64,000 nucleotides of DNA, taken from Hyposmocoma kahamanoa (Eukaryota; Arthropoda; Insecta; Lepidoptera; Cosmopterigidae). The position numbers and the translations under genes are program-made. The DNA is taken from contig NW_020653765.1 in the NCBI RefSeq assembly GCF_003589595.1, forward strand, positions 2,296,046 to 2,360,045. The letters are read 5' to 3'. The notes beneath the pieces were generated by a model. It was not told where the DNA came from. It worked only from the letters and a program-made list of their open reading frames with translations, and searched no databases. This document shows, piece after piece, positions 32,538 to 42,844 of this stretch (the stretch's first letter is position 1; each line of letters begins with the position of its first letter).

Positions 32538-32796
32538 GTATCATCAATAAACCGCGTACTTCGCAACCTAGCAGCTCAAAAGGAAAAATCCAGCAGCCAG
32601 CAACCTCCCTCCGAGTGTACCACACCGGTCTACGAGAGGCTGCGACTCTTAGGGGCCCCAGGGTCCGCACCCACGTGGCCCAGGGCTCCCTGGCCGGCGC
32701 AGATTGACACCAGAACCCCTCCATACCAGTTGCACAGTTTGAGTCCTCAACCACAAGCTATTGGATGCAACGGAGGCGAAATGCCAATGAAGAAAG
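32538..32796 (+). CDS. ey: Internal exon of eyeless/Pax6: end of paired domain and linker
   Basis: Part of the master eye-development transcription factor, a nuclear protein with a paired domain and a homeodomain. The 259-nt exon starts in phase 0 and leaves in phase 1, coding 86 residues without a stop. It opens with VSSINRVLRNLAAQKE, the last helix of the Pax6-type paired domain. A serine/proline-rich linker follows with VYERLRLLG (cf. IYEKLRLL in fly Eyeless), then TWPRAPWP, LHSLSP and a closing MPMKKG. From memory, vertebrate PAX6 also splits its paired domain exactly before VSSINRV, which supports the start. The donor is AAAG/GTAAGT at 32797. The preceding paired-domain exon and the homeobox exon are not visible in the window, so both introns exceed 31 kb. 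Eyeless fits better than twin of eyeless by the linker, but the paralogue call is not certain. Confidence 0.9.
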
Positions 32797-32802
32797 GTAA
32801 GT
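32797..32802 (+). promoter_or_regulatory. Splice donor of the Pax6 exon
   Basis: GTAAGT directly after AAG-AAA-G, a consensus strong donor. It ends the open frame after the first base of a glycine-type codon. Confidence 0.85.
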
Positions 32803-33816
32803 GGATGTTATTCATGAATTCTTGACAAAATGTTTTAAAGTAACACTTAGAATATCTGAGTTCCAAAAAATTAAACGCCATTTTGTGCTATTTCAACAGT
32901 TATTCATGTCAAAGCACTAAATTTAGTTAAATTTATTTATACTAGTTCTACGAGGACGCTTGCTCAGAATTCGTAATGAGCAAATATTTCGTTGACCCGT
33001 TTTAAACTTGTTGTCAAACTAACAAAATCCGCCGTACAAATTTCGAAAACCAGAATTTATAATAAAGTTTGCATATCATCGTACGCTATTTAATTAAAAA
33101 CAAACCACCAAAAAGGGCAGACAGTCGACAGCAGCCGCTCGCCGGTCACACTGTCTGGCAACAACAACTTTTTTCACCATTTTGATAGTCGATTTGCGGC
33201 TCCCCCGGCGGGGAGAGGCGACGAGCCGCGGTTCGGGGGGAGCCCGCCTACGGTACCGTCAAAAACATTACTCTGCCCATCCAGTTGGAAGATTTAATTT
33301 TCATTTTTATCTCAAACATCCCCTTTGTAGTGGTCTGTACTGTATCCAATTAGGTGGCTTTGAGGATTTTTCCAACTCCCGACATAAGTAAATGCAGCAT
33401 CGCTCCGAGTTATGGAATTTTTAATTTCGATCCCGGATGACCGATAACTGATTCGACGAACAGTGGAATAGAGATCCTTGAGGTTAGTTTTCGTTCTTTC
33501 GTTAGGTTTTGCTTCTATTTCAGCCGGGGAATATATATGTATATATGTTGCAGTAACAGTTAATTTGCAACGTTTTACACATTTTTTGGTATTGAGATAC
33601 CGAAACCGAATGCAGTGAACTGTCTCAAATCGCTCAATGCACACAAAATATAATTCAGATTATATTCGCAAAGTATATTGCAAGTAGATTACACATTAGG
33701 CTATTATTTGATTATTCCATATTGCGATTAGAAAAAACGTAATTAAAGAAGCAGTGATCATAACCCTTTTTCTTCAGACAATAAATAGTAGTAAAGGAAA
33801 ACATCATAAGAATTAA
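32803..33816. other. Intron start, with one GC-rich patch
   Basis: 33110-33262 is GC-rich (AGCAGCCGCTCGCCGG, CGGCTCCCCCGGCGGGGAG, GGGGGGAGCCCGCC). CGGCTCCCCC and GGGGGGAGCC can pair as a hairpin. It matches no other repeat here and has no splice-bounded coding frame. A regulatory element next to the exon or a decayed transposon are both possible. Confidence 0.35.
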
Positions 33817-34035
33817 TGACGGCCTTCGTGGCCAAGCGGATTGAACACTGGTTTTCATGGTGTCGCTATCTCTGATGTCACGGGTTCGAACCCCAGCTAG
33901 AAAACTAACTTTTCTATATTGTTTTGAGTCTGGGTGTTTGTGGTACCGTCATTGTTTCCGATATAGACAACACAAGTGCTTTAACTACTTACTTTGGGAT
34001 CAGAGCAACGTATGTGATGTTATCCAATATAACAT
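33817..34035 (+). repeat. SINE-C copy
   Basis: tRNA-like head GGCCTTCGTGGCCAAGCGG and CGGGTTCGAACCCC (boxes A and B, Ser/Leu-type spacing with a long variable region). Then GAGTCTGGGTGTTTGTGG and CTTTGGGATCAGAGCAACG as at 4209-4440. The head looks like a tRNA but the acceptor stem does not close, so it is not a tRNA gene. Confidence 0.75.
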
Positions 34036-34066
34036 TAAATTGCTTTGCTTACAAAATGACAAACAA

Positions 34067-34570
34067 CGTCTGGTGGTAAGCGACAGGCCTGTTCGTAGCA
34101 GTTGTAGAATCAGAACCTTAAATCGCAATGATGAAAGGGGGACTACCCGCACCCGTTACCTTGAGTCTCATGTGACTGTAATTTCACTAGCAGTCTTTGG
34201 CTGCTAACACATTGACTGCTTGTATGCAGTTCATGCGTGAAGTCGTTATCAATTTCATACAGTCTAGGTCACGGATAACGACTTCACGCATTAACTGCAA
34301 GCAAACGAAACCAACTTCATGCAGCCGAGATCGACTATATTATGCACTTAATGCATGTAGTCGTTATCAACTTCAAGCAGTGGCGGTCTCGGCCTGAAGT
34401 TGATTACGACTTCACGCATTAACTGCAAATATGCAGTCAATCTGTTAGCAGTCTTACCCCTCAAAACCATAACACAGTAATGCGCACATGTCTAATTGGC
34501 GGCAGAAATAGTTAAAGTAGCATTACTTCCCTGGACGAACGCTTTCACAAAGAGCTCTACTGCTACTAAA
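34067..34570 (-). repeat. LEP1-like repeat split by a foldback element
   Basis: Left part 34067-34197 (TCTGGTGGTAAGCGACAGG ... TTTCACTAGCAGTCTT), right part 34447-34570 (AGCAGTCTTACCCCTC ... GAGCTCTACTGCTACTAAA). Joining them restores the normal family order. Confidence 0.85.
34198..34446. mobile_element. Foldback element/MITE with internal palindromes
   Basis: A 249-bp insertion flanked by the 9-bp direct repeat AGCAGTCTT (34189-34197 and 34447-34455). The ends CTGCTAACACATTGACTGC and its near complement pair. Inside, GCGTGAAGTCGTTATCAA and its complement recur several times (34231, 34277, 34365, 34400), so it folds into nested hairpins. No coding capacity. An 8- to 9-bp duplication fits hAT- or foldback-type movement. 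Confidence 0.7.
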
Positions 34571-34857
34571 CTGTACCTAGCTGAACCAGAATTTACTGAA
34601 TAACAGAATTTCATAAAAGTGTGAGGTGTGAAAGTGTTTGCAGATTGTAAGTCGATCCGGATCGAATACTGCGCGGTCCAGCGGCTGCCCAACGGCGCGC
34701 GCGATTATTTAATATGACGCTGTGATGCGTGTTGCCTTACCACTTACTAACATCGTTGTGCCTACTTCGGGTTGAGTTATTTGATAGTTTCATCTTGTTC
34801 TTTTTCTAGCGTCCTAATAATTCTCTATAAAGAAAATAATGTCTGTGTTGTTGTGCT

Positions 34858-34927
34858 TGGCGGCAGAAATAGGTAAGGTGGCAGTACTTCCCTAGACGAG
34901 CTCTTTCACAAGGAGCTCTTCTGCTAC
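34858..34927 (-). repeat. LEP1-like repeat, 5' part
   Basis: GGCGGCAGAAATAGG through AGGAGCTCTTCTGCTACT, reverse orientation. It runs directly into a MITE-2 end. Confidence 0.75.
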
Positions 34928-34975
34928 TTGTACCCTTGGTATAATAAAACCATGTCATCATATTTCATATATAGA
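34928..34975. repeat. MITE-2 end fragment
   Basis: TGTACCCTTGGTATAATAAA then ACCATGTCATCAT matches the terminal inverted repeat of MITE-2. Confidence 0.55.
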
Positions 34976-35214
34976 TTTCTCGTCGTTCCCCGTTATTTAC
35001 GATGGTTCTTGTTTAGATTGTAATTATATTAACTACCACCTAGAGCCGAGTAGCTTACTGTACTATACAAATTTTCATAGTTTTATTGGTTGTCCTACAA
35101 ACGTAAGATATTAATCGTAATCTTTAAAATAATGAATGTTTGACCACCATGATTATAAATATTGATAGAAATTACTCCATTAAATACTATACGACTACGA
35201 CGATACTAGTTTGT

Positions 35215-35400
35215 TATAATTATTAATACAAAGATCGAACACTTAGAAAAAATTCTTTCGATACGGCTGGATTGGAACCAACGTCTTCCAGCAAACCGTG
35301 TCAGACGCTATGCCAACTAAGCCACGGAACGAACTAGCGTACTTTACAAATTTTTCAATGTGCTTGTTGCAAATCTTTGTTTTTGGTTTTTAACGACATT
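35215..35400 (-). repeat. SINE-B copy
   Basis: TTATAATTATTAATACAAAG, ATCGAACACTTAGAAAAAA, then the reverse tRNA-like head (GGATTGGAACCAACG ... CAACTAAGCCACGG) and the body CAATGTGCTTGTTGC and GGTTTTTAACGAC. A dimer-like arrangement is possible because unique sequence lies on both sides of the tRNA unit. Confidence 0.8.
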
Positions 35401-35999
35401 TTTATTAATCTATATAAAAATGTCGTCAAAATATGAAAAGATTCATTTTCATGAAAAACCTGGTAAACAAAATATTAATTCAGAGAACAAAAATAGATCC
35501 TGTTCTTGACAGTTGTCTTCAGAAAGTCACAAATTTATTTAATTATCTATGGAAATCAACCGCCCAGGGCTCTTTTTAATTATTTTCTTAAATAATCAAT
35601 GCAGATATTAACAGTATACAAATATTTATTTATGAAAAGTAACCAGTAAAGTTTGTTACTTTTTCATTTCTGCCTTGCTTTATGGTTTAATTATTTTGAC
35701 AATTCTAGATGCTAATACATAAGAGTAAAATGAAGAAATTTCACAATATAACATTTTATTGCGTATTGCTCGATGAAATGAATACGGTGACAAATAAAAT
35801 TTTCGGAGTTGTCATATATTGCCAGATATGTAAACAACTTTCAATATGAATAACAACTTCAAAATAACTTTTACTGGATACCATATTTGTACAGACACAG
35901 CCTTAATAAATAAAATAAACGAAAAATCTTTTTTATTACTTTTGAATAAACGGTTGAATAATAATAATGCCTTTGTAACACGATTTTTGTTTCTGAGTT
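35401..35999. other. No gene seen
   Basis: AT-rich unique DNA. Confidence 0.4.
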
Positions 36000-36150
36000 A
36001 ATATCATTTAGTTATTAGTTCTAACCACCGAGTATATAACTAAAATAAAAACGAAATGTCATTTAATTTGTTTGAAAACTATTTTGCCAAATCATTACGG
36101 TGACAATTGCACTCCGATTGGCCAGCCCGAATTCGAATTTATCAGCCCTT
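36000..36150 (+). repeat. Repeat G copy
   Basis: CGAGTATATAACTAAAAT, CGAAATGTCATTTAATTTG, TGCCAAATCATTACGGTGAC and CCGATTGGCCAGCCCG recur at 44160-44285 with about the same spacing. Confidence 0.65.
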
Positions 36151-37007
36151 ATTTCATCTCTATATCTGGTTTTAAACTCGATGGTTCTAACATGAAAAAT
36201 GTATTTTCCTTTACAACGAAAAGTTGAAATTTGCATTTATGGTTATAAACGTACAATTTTTTTTCCACAAATTGATGACGAAGAACCTAGAAATGTATAG
36301 GATTTGCAGGACATAATGTAATTGTGTCTGCTGCCCATGTAAATAGGCAGCTATGTAAATACCACTATGGCAGCCACAAAATCAAAGTTTCGGTGGTATT
36401 AAACAGAAACCTGAAACATAACCTTTCTTTTTTTGTAAATTTGTTACATAAATTGTGTATCTGTTCTTTCGATTAGAGCAAGTCTAAATGTTACCGTATC
36501 TGTTGCCTGCTTTAGCTTTTAATAGGCACAAAGCAATCATCTAAAGCCTGCCATAGACACGATACCACTTTATACGAAAACGTAACAAAGTGAGCCCTCA
36601 GGGTACGCTACTTTCACGTCACTAGCAAACCCGAATATACCCGACTGTTGCCGACCGCGATTGCCTTTTGTAATCTCAATTACTGCGTATTTACTGCTGA
36701 ATTGTTATACAATTGTTTTATAATTAATTTGCAAACGATCTGCTTAAATGTAATTCATGAATCACAAATGAAATAAATGGATTTGTGGATTTGTGGATTA
36801 CGATTACACGTTCTATGCTATGTGATCAGTGTATCAATTTATATTGATCGACCACACTCTGGACTTCAAGGAGATGTAGATTTAGTCTCGAAAGATTTAG
36901 AAGGCTTTTTAAAATAACTGCCTATCTTAAGAACGTCAAATTCACCATCATTAGAAAGACGAATTAAAAAAATCAATGGATAACTTGATGTCTAATTTAC
37001 GTTTAGC
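36151..37007. other. No gene seen
   Basis: Unique AT-rich DNA; a direct repeat GGATTTGTGGATTTGTGG lies at 36779-36796. Confidence 0.4.
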
Positions 37008-37520
37008 AGCTTGTGAAAGAATTCATCAAAATCTCGTAAAAGTGCTGGTGAAATTACAGGCACATGACACTTGTCAACTTATGTCTCAGGTGACGGGCGC
37101 AGTGGCAATACCCCTCAGACCTTGAAGTGAGTGGCTGTGAGTGACTGGAAAGGCATGTCGTTTACCACCAAGCGCAAAATTGGTTCGTTCAGTTTAGTAG
37201 CATTAGAGGTCCTTGTAAAAGAGTTCGTCCAGGGGGACTACTGTCTCTTTACCTATTTCTGCCACCAAGCAGTAATGTTAGCATTACTGAGTTCCAGTTT
37301 TGAATGATAAAGGCACTGGTGAAATTACAGGCACATAAGACTTCTCAACTTATGCCTCAGGGTGACGGGCGCAGTGCCCTTAAGATTTTTACGATTTAAA
37401 GCTTCAGAGCTTCAGAGTTTAATAGAGTGGCACTGTAACTGTTATGGACAGGCGTGTCGATTCCCACCAGGCGCACGACTTGTTCGTCCAATCACTTAGT
37501 GTCATAATAAAAAAATAAAA
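37008..37520 (+). repeat. Two adjacent LEP1-like copies
   Basis: A deleted copy (37008-37192, AGCAGCTTGTGAAAGAATTC to GCGCAAAATTGGTTCG) is followed without spacer by a near-full copy (37194-37520, TTAGTAGCATTAGAGGTCC to CACTTAGTGTCATAATAAA). This suggests insertion of one copy next to another. Confidence 0.85.
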
Positions 37521-37942
37521 AAGACATTCTAAATACAATTTAGTAATAAATCAAAAATTAATTACTTCTGTATTGGTCAGTTGTGTTCAAATGCTGCGAC
37601 AATGTAAGGCTCCTGGAAATGTCTAAACTATATACCTAGCCCTAAAATCATGTTATGCAGTCATCGGCATTATATGCCTGAGATGTAATTGATAAAAGTA
37701 ATTTCCACATTAAATCCGTCTACGTGTAAGTGGTTCATAAACCAAGTGCCCTACCACCAATATAATAAATAACAGGTCAAAGTATTTTACAGTTGATGAT
37801 CCTTCAAGGTGCCCTTTAACCGCACCAATGAACGCCATATCTAATATAAAAATGATAAATTTTCTGGAGAAGATTTAGTAATTCTACTACTTCTACTAAT
37901 ATTAAATTCGATAACTTATTTATTTAACTGTTGTTTGTTTAA

Positions 37943-38150
37943 CTGCCTCCGTGGCCGAACGGTTATCATGCTGGACTGCCACGCATATTTTTCCCAGGTT
38001 CGATGTCCGAGGCGGGAGAAATATTTGTATGGCCTACATTAATATCTCTCGTTAGTTTGGGTGTAATTTGTAGTCGTGTGTCCATGGCAGCCGCGATACA
38101 GGGTTTCCCTATTGCAGGGCTATAAGTGTATGCGCTATTATTGTTATTGT
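37943..38150 (+). repeat. SINE-A copy
   Basis: CTGCCTCCGTGGCCGAACGG head, then GAGAAATATTTGTATGGCC and a GCGCTATTATTGTTATTG tail. The box B region is altered (CAGGTTCGATGTCC). Confidence 0.9.
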
Positions 38151-38189
38151 TTATGCTTAATTAAGAGAGTTATTATTAAAAACAGAGCA

Positions 38190-38705
38190 AACAGAGGGTT
38201 AAAACTCAATAAAGCCGGATGTTAACCGCGTTTTTACCCAAAGCAAGCAGAACCCAGAAACCCAGCGGTTTTAATCCATTTCTGCCCGAAATCTTGGGAG
38301 GAATCGGCGAATATGAAATTTGGTGTAGTTTCATACTTATTTCAAATTTCAACGTAAAAAATATTTTTTAGACGAAAAACAGGCAACTCCAAACAATACC
38401 CTTGCAATCCTATGGATTCTCACTACTAAGGAAGCACATTTTTCGATTCGAGTGCATACGATCTAACGATTTTTTATATCGATTTGTTTCAATGCGATTT
38501 TCAAGCGAATCGATTCAATAGAAAGGCAACTCGAATCGTCTAGATCAAGCAATAAACCTTTTGTAACAATATCACAAAACTCGATTTACAACAAATATTT
38601 AGTTTTAAATAATTTTTGCCCTCGATTTCCGCCATTAATGGGTTTTAACCCGATTTAAACCCGGCGTCAACAAATCGCCGGGTTAAACCCCGGGCGCTAG
38701 CCCAT
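38190..38705 (+). repeat. Repeat F copy
   Basis: CGGTTTTAATCCATTTCTGC, CGAATCGATTCAATAG, GGGTTTTAACCCGA and GCCGGGTTAAACCCCGGGCG characterise the copy. A reverse-complement copy is at 46790-47240 and a fragment at 20195-20365. It carries palindromic GGGTTTTAACCC words near one end. No protein frame. Confidence 0.6.
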
Positions 38706-38885
38706 CTCTCATCATCATCATCAACCCTTTTATACGTCCCACTGCTGAGCACGGATCTTCTTTCAGGCGAGGATGTTAGGGGACTTCACACGTTTTCCGA
38801 GGGTTGTAAACCTTCTTCGATGTGCGGGTTTCATCGAGATGTTTTCCTTCACCGAAGTACTCATGTTAAATTTCAAATTAAAGCC
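38706..38885 (-). repeat. SINE-D copy with (ATC)n tail
   Basis: CATCATCATCATCAACCC tail, then CCCACTGCTGAGCACGG, GGCGAGGATG, GGGGACTTCACACG, CTTCTTCGATGTGCGGG and GATGTTTTCCTTCACCG. These are the usual segments of a widespread lepidopteran SINE read in reverse. The tRNA-like head is missing. Confidence 0.75.
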
Positions 38886-38961
38886 CATCTCTGATTATAC
38901 ATTATTTAAATGTGTATTGAATTGACAATTTAATTATTTTTTGTGAAATTACTCCACTACT

Positions 38962-39175
38962 TTGTTATATTTATTAATACAAGGATCGAACACTTGGAAA
39001 AACGTCCTTTGATCCGGCCGGATTCGAACCGATCGTCTTGTAGCAAACCGTGGCAGACGCTATGCCAACTAAGCCATGGAACGAACCAGCGGACCTCACG
39101 AATTTTGTTGTCGGATTTTTTGAATTTGGTTTTTCAACGACTTTTTAGCCGTAGCGCCATCTATAAGAAATATAA
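38962..39175 (-). repeat. SINE-B copy
   Basis: Reverse tRNA-like head with CGGCCGGATTCGAACCG and CAACTAAGCCATGG. Body GCGGACCTCACGAATTTTG, TTTTTAGCCGTAGCGCC and TAAGAAAT. Confidence 0.8.
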
Positions 39176-40827
39176 TATATAATCTATGTATAATATAATT
39201 TGTTTCCTGTACTTCGTATTATTTCTATGACTTTGTGACGAATGATCACAAGAAGTTTTATTATACCCAGGATACGAATTGTAACATTATGACATTGATC
39301 ATCGTCACGCCACAAAGGTGTCTTATTAAAGAAATCGAATTGATCAATTAATTGCCTTTATTAAGTCCCCTTGTAGAATAAAATCTGTTAGACCGTATGT
39401 GTGTTGAGCTTAACGCTCCCTCGTTTGAACAAATCATTAGGAATAAGAATAAGGTAGTCGTTATACTACATTTGAAATTTTACTATTGTACTATAATAAT
39501 AAAATAAAATAAAATGTTTCTACACCCATTAATAAATTTAACATTACATAACAATTAAATTGAATTTTATTAACCGAAAATTATTATTATTAACGACGTA
39601 AATAATTATTATTATTACTATTGTATAACTATAATTGATTTATATTTTAAAAACGGAGTGTTCGCTTACTAATTAAGGCGAAAAAATCATCTACTCTATT
39701 CACGGCAAACATGCCAGACTCACTACACCGCCAGGGAAGCCGCAGCATAGCACGAAATGCATTATTGTACTGAACTCTTGAGTCTATCAAAAGATCGCTT
39801 AGTATAATGGTACCAGAATTGACTAGTGTAGAACGCATGGCAATAAGCCCTAAACAGAATTATTAATTATATAATTGCTGTTCGAAATTTTAAAAGTTGC
39901 AGAGCAAAAGAGCCCTTTAAAACGACAGCTTACTTTTATATTACATTGACAAAAGTGTACGTACCGTCTTTTTCCAAACAGTCCCTGAAAACTTAAGGCA
40001 TGTAAAAGTACAAGGTTAAAGTACGTCCATAGAAATAAATCGCAACTAGTGGAAACTAAATAAAACGTCCCTTATGAAAAGGGAGATGCGTGATAAATAC
40101 AAAAAGAAAAGAGACAAATGTATAAACTTCGTAATGAGATAGAAAGGGAAGGGTATACTGTCTGGTGTCTCAAGATAAGGCAAAGAAAAATGTCCCCAAG
40201 GATATTTATAGGTGCGGATAAATGGTTATTACGGGTCGGGTAGTTGTAAATTAGTGAGATACATTGCGCGTTGAATATTTATTTGTGGCGTGAGATATTA
40301 CACTATTGTCGTAATGGACTGCGTTTTTCTTGGGCCCTTTTCTTTCTTAGTTACTTCGATGAATTCTCGTTGTTGTTATTTATACTTGTTCTTGTTTAGA
40401 CTGTAATTATATTAAGTATTGCCGCAGGTTGTCCATAGAATATTATACATAATAACTTATAGATTCATTGAAAAATAAGGCTGTTAACATATTTACCTAT
40501 AGATACTGTAATAAGTTATATAACGTGTATATATATTGTAAGTACAATATTATTGTTGAACCACTACCACCACTACGCCATAAGAATTCGGAACGCGCAC
40601 TATAAGTATTCCAGAAAACAGGCCCTTCTGTTTAAGGATAATGTTTTCGGCACCTGAAAGGTTAGGAAAACAATGACCCCACACCGCAACTAGGTATAAA
40701 AGCTGCAGGGCTAAAAAGGTCGCATTGGCAGAATCACTATGAGATCCTACAACGATTCATATTTCAAATCGCAAAAAGGTCACTTAATTGACAATTCATA
40801 TAACGCAATATATAGAGGACCTAGTAG
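39176..40827. other. No gene seen
   Basis: AT-rich unique DNA with a TTATTATTATTAACGACG-type tract near 39580. The frame at 39647-39838 (-) has NRVDDFFAL and may be a decayed transposon fragment, but I cannot assign it. Confidence 0.35.
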
Positions 40828-41130
40828 AGCTCCTTGTGAAAGAGTTCGTCCAGGTAAGTACTGCCATCTTACCTATTTCTGCCGCCAAGAAGTAATGCGA
40901 GTATTTCGCTCCGTACCGTACTGCGTTCCGATTTGGAAGAGTAAGGGTGCTGGTGAAATTACAGGCACATGAGACTTGTCAATTTATGTTCTCAAGGTGA
41001 CGGGCGCAGTGTACAGCCCCTCAGACCTTTGTGATTTAAAGCTCTGAGTGTTACTGTAACTGCGTGTCGCTTGCCACCAGGCGCACGACTTGTTCGTCCC
41101 GTCATTTAGAATCATAAAAAAAACTAAGTG
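40828..41130 (+). repeat. LEP1-like repeat, near full length
   Basis: CTAGTAGAGCTCCTTGTGAA through CGTCATTTAGAATCATAAAA. Confidence 0.85.
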
Positions 41131-41221
41131 CTTATAAATAAATAATTCGTATAATTGACCCTTTTGATAAAAATACAATATTTCTTTTTCACCATTGTTC
41201 GGTTCAATTTCCAGATGAGGC

Positions 41222-41560
41222 AAATACCATTTTAAATTTTGAATGCACTATTACTTTTAAAAATAAAATAATGTCTCCATGAAACAAAATATCCTATCTA
41301 CCTTCTTTGAAGTACTTTCCCTCCGTGTTCCATAGCCGTGGAACTCCCTGTACATTTATATGATACACATGTATGTATATAAGCGACTATATTGTAGTCT
41401 GTATACATGTATGTATTGTTTACAGTGTCAATATATTTTACACTGTCTCTGTACATGTTTAAAGTGTGTATCTTGCTTATAGTGCCATATACTTGGATTA
41501 TTTCTATACTGCTGCAGTTGCAATGTGTTGTATTGTCTATGGTTAGAGACATACATACGT
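41222..41560 (-). repeat. Repeat D copy
   Basis: Reverse complement of 3290-3580: TTTGAATGCACTATTACTTT, CCATAGCCGTGGAACTCCCT, GACAATATATTTTACAC-type segments (here GTGTCAATATATTTTACAC) and ACATGTTTAAAGTGTG. Confidence 0.65.
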
Positions 41561-41572
41561 TGCCTCTATGGT

Positions 41573-41695
41573 TAACTTGTCTCAGGGTGACGGGCGCAAT
41601 GGCAGTGTCCCTAAAATCTTTGCGATTTAAAGCACTGCAACTGTTATGGATAGGCGTGCACGACTTGTTCGTCCTATGTGGACAGTGTCCACAAA
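41573..41695 (+). repeat. LEP1-like repeat, 3' part, deleted
   Basis: ACTTGTCTCAGGGTGACGGG through GCACGACTTGTTCGTCC with an internal deletion, adjoining the repeat D copy. Confidence 0.7.
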
Positions 41696-42273
41696 ACAGA
41701 AATTGCTCTTATATCAAACAGCTGAATCATAAAAAGTTGCACTACTTGAATCACTAGTCCCATGATCAGGTCTGACAACCTAAGTAGGAGAATTAGTGGT
41801 AATTGCAAGATAAATCTTTAGTACCTACCGTTTATACAAACTCCAGCATGCTGAATAATGTCCCGAACTCCCTTCTAAGACAATAACCGTGCCCATCTGC
41901 GACGTAGTGTTGATACAAAATAATCCCCCTATTCCCAACCACGCTATGCCATATTAAAATTAAAATCTACCCCTCTCAGCTAAGACAGACGAAAATAGCG
42001 CCCGTTTAGGCTCATCACATCAAAGGGCCGCTTTGAACCGCCCGTCTAACGCCTATTGGATATAACACATATGTATATAAGCTGGTATGTGTGTGGTGGA
42101 ACGTTAATCTGTATGGGGTTGGTTAATATGTGAATTTAGTATATAAATGCTATGTGCATAACTTAGAAAGTCGCTCATATAACCTTGTCATTGCTGTGAG
42201 AAGGTTATTCAAAAATCTCTCACTAGATGTCACTAAAGGCGACGAATGCCGAAAGTAACAAACAAAGAACTAT
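41696..42273. other. No gene seen
   Basis: Unique DNA with a modest GC-richer patch at 42000-42060 (GGGCCGCTTTGAACCGCC). No frame. Confidence 0.35.
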
Positions 42274-42487
42274 AACAACGCACACACACACTCACACACA
42301 CTCAACATAGCCCCGCACTAGGGAAACCCTGTGTCGCGGGTGCCATGGACACACACATAGACAACCACAAATTAGGTGTAATTCAAACTCACGAGAGAAA
42401 TAAATGTACGCCATACAAATATTTCTCCCAGCCCGGGACCTCTGCGTGGCTGTCCGACATGGTAACCGTTCGGCCACGGAAGCAGTT
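42274..42487 (-). repeat. SINE-A copy
   Basis: CACACACACTCAACATAGCC first, head last (CAGCCCGGGACCTCTGCG, GGCCACGGAAGCAG). Box B is deleted in this copy (no GGTTCGATTCC equivalent). Confidence 0.88.
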
Positions 42488-42564
42488 AAAAAGTTAAAGT
42501 CAAAAGGAGTAAAACAAAAACACATAGGAGAATTTCGACGACTCGGTAACTATGTATGTGTATG

Positions 42565-42625
42565 GGCCCGTAGCTCTGGTGGTTAGAGCAATGCTACGGT
42601 GCAGCATGGACGTGAGTTCAAGGAA
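42565..42625 (+). repeat. tRNA-like SINE head
   Basis: GGGCCCGTAGCTCTGGTGGT then TAGAGC is a clear box A, with CGTGAGTTCAAG as a weak box B. The 3' half of the cloverleaf does not close, so it is a SINE head or tRNA relic and not a tRNA gene. Confidence 0.5.
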
Positions 42626-42844
42626 ACTAGTGAAGTTATATCACAAAAAAACTCAATAAATAATAATTCGTTAGTTCGCTCGCACAGGTCATAGTACCCT
42701 TCCCACATAACGTTGGTAGGGTTGATAAGTTGGGGCACTATAAACAAAACTTATTTGAAAAAATATTGGACTGTATGGATAGAAAGTTCAGTGATGTTTG
42801 AATTAACGTTTTATCGGATTAGTTTCTCAGTAATAATGATATGA

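Noticed and set aside
32426..32707. Plus-strand frame of 93 residues overlapping the Pax6 exon
   Set aside because: It is a shifted frame of the exon. The Pax6 motif VSSINRVLRNLA is in another frame that is open from acceptor to donor.
32521..32754. Minus-strand frame of 77 residues over the same exon
   Set aside because: An antisense shadow of a GC-rich exon with no domain or splice support.
33110..33262. GC-rich patch as the next Pax6 exon (homeobox)
   Set aside because: No frame shows the homeodomain motifs (such as WFSNRRAKWR) and there is no matching acceptor in phase 1.
33829..33900. Possible serine or leucine tRNA gene
   Set aside because: Boxes A and B are present, but the acceptor stem does not close and the sequence continues into a SINE-C body.
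42570..42625. Possible tRNA gene (GGGCCCGTAGCTCTGGTGG)
   Set aside because: Only the 5' half resembles a tRNA. Box B is weak and there is no matching 3' acceptor strand.
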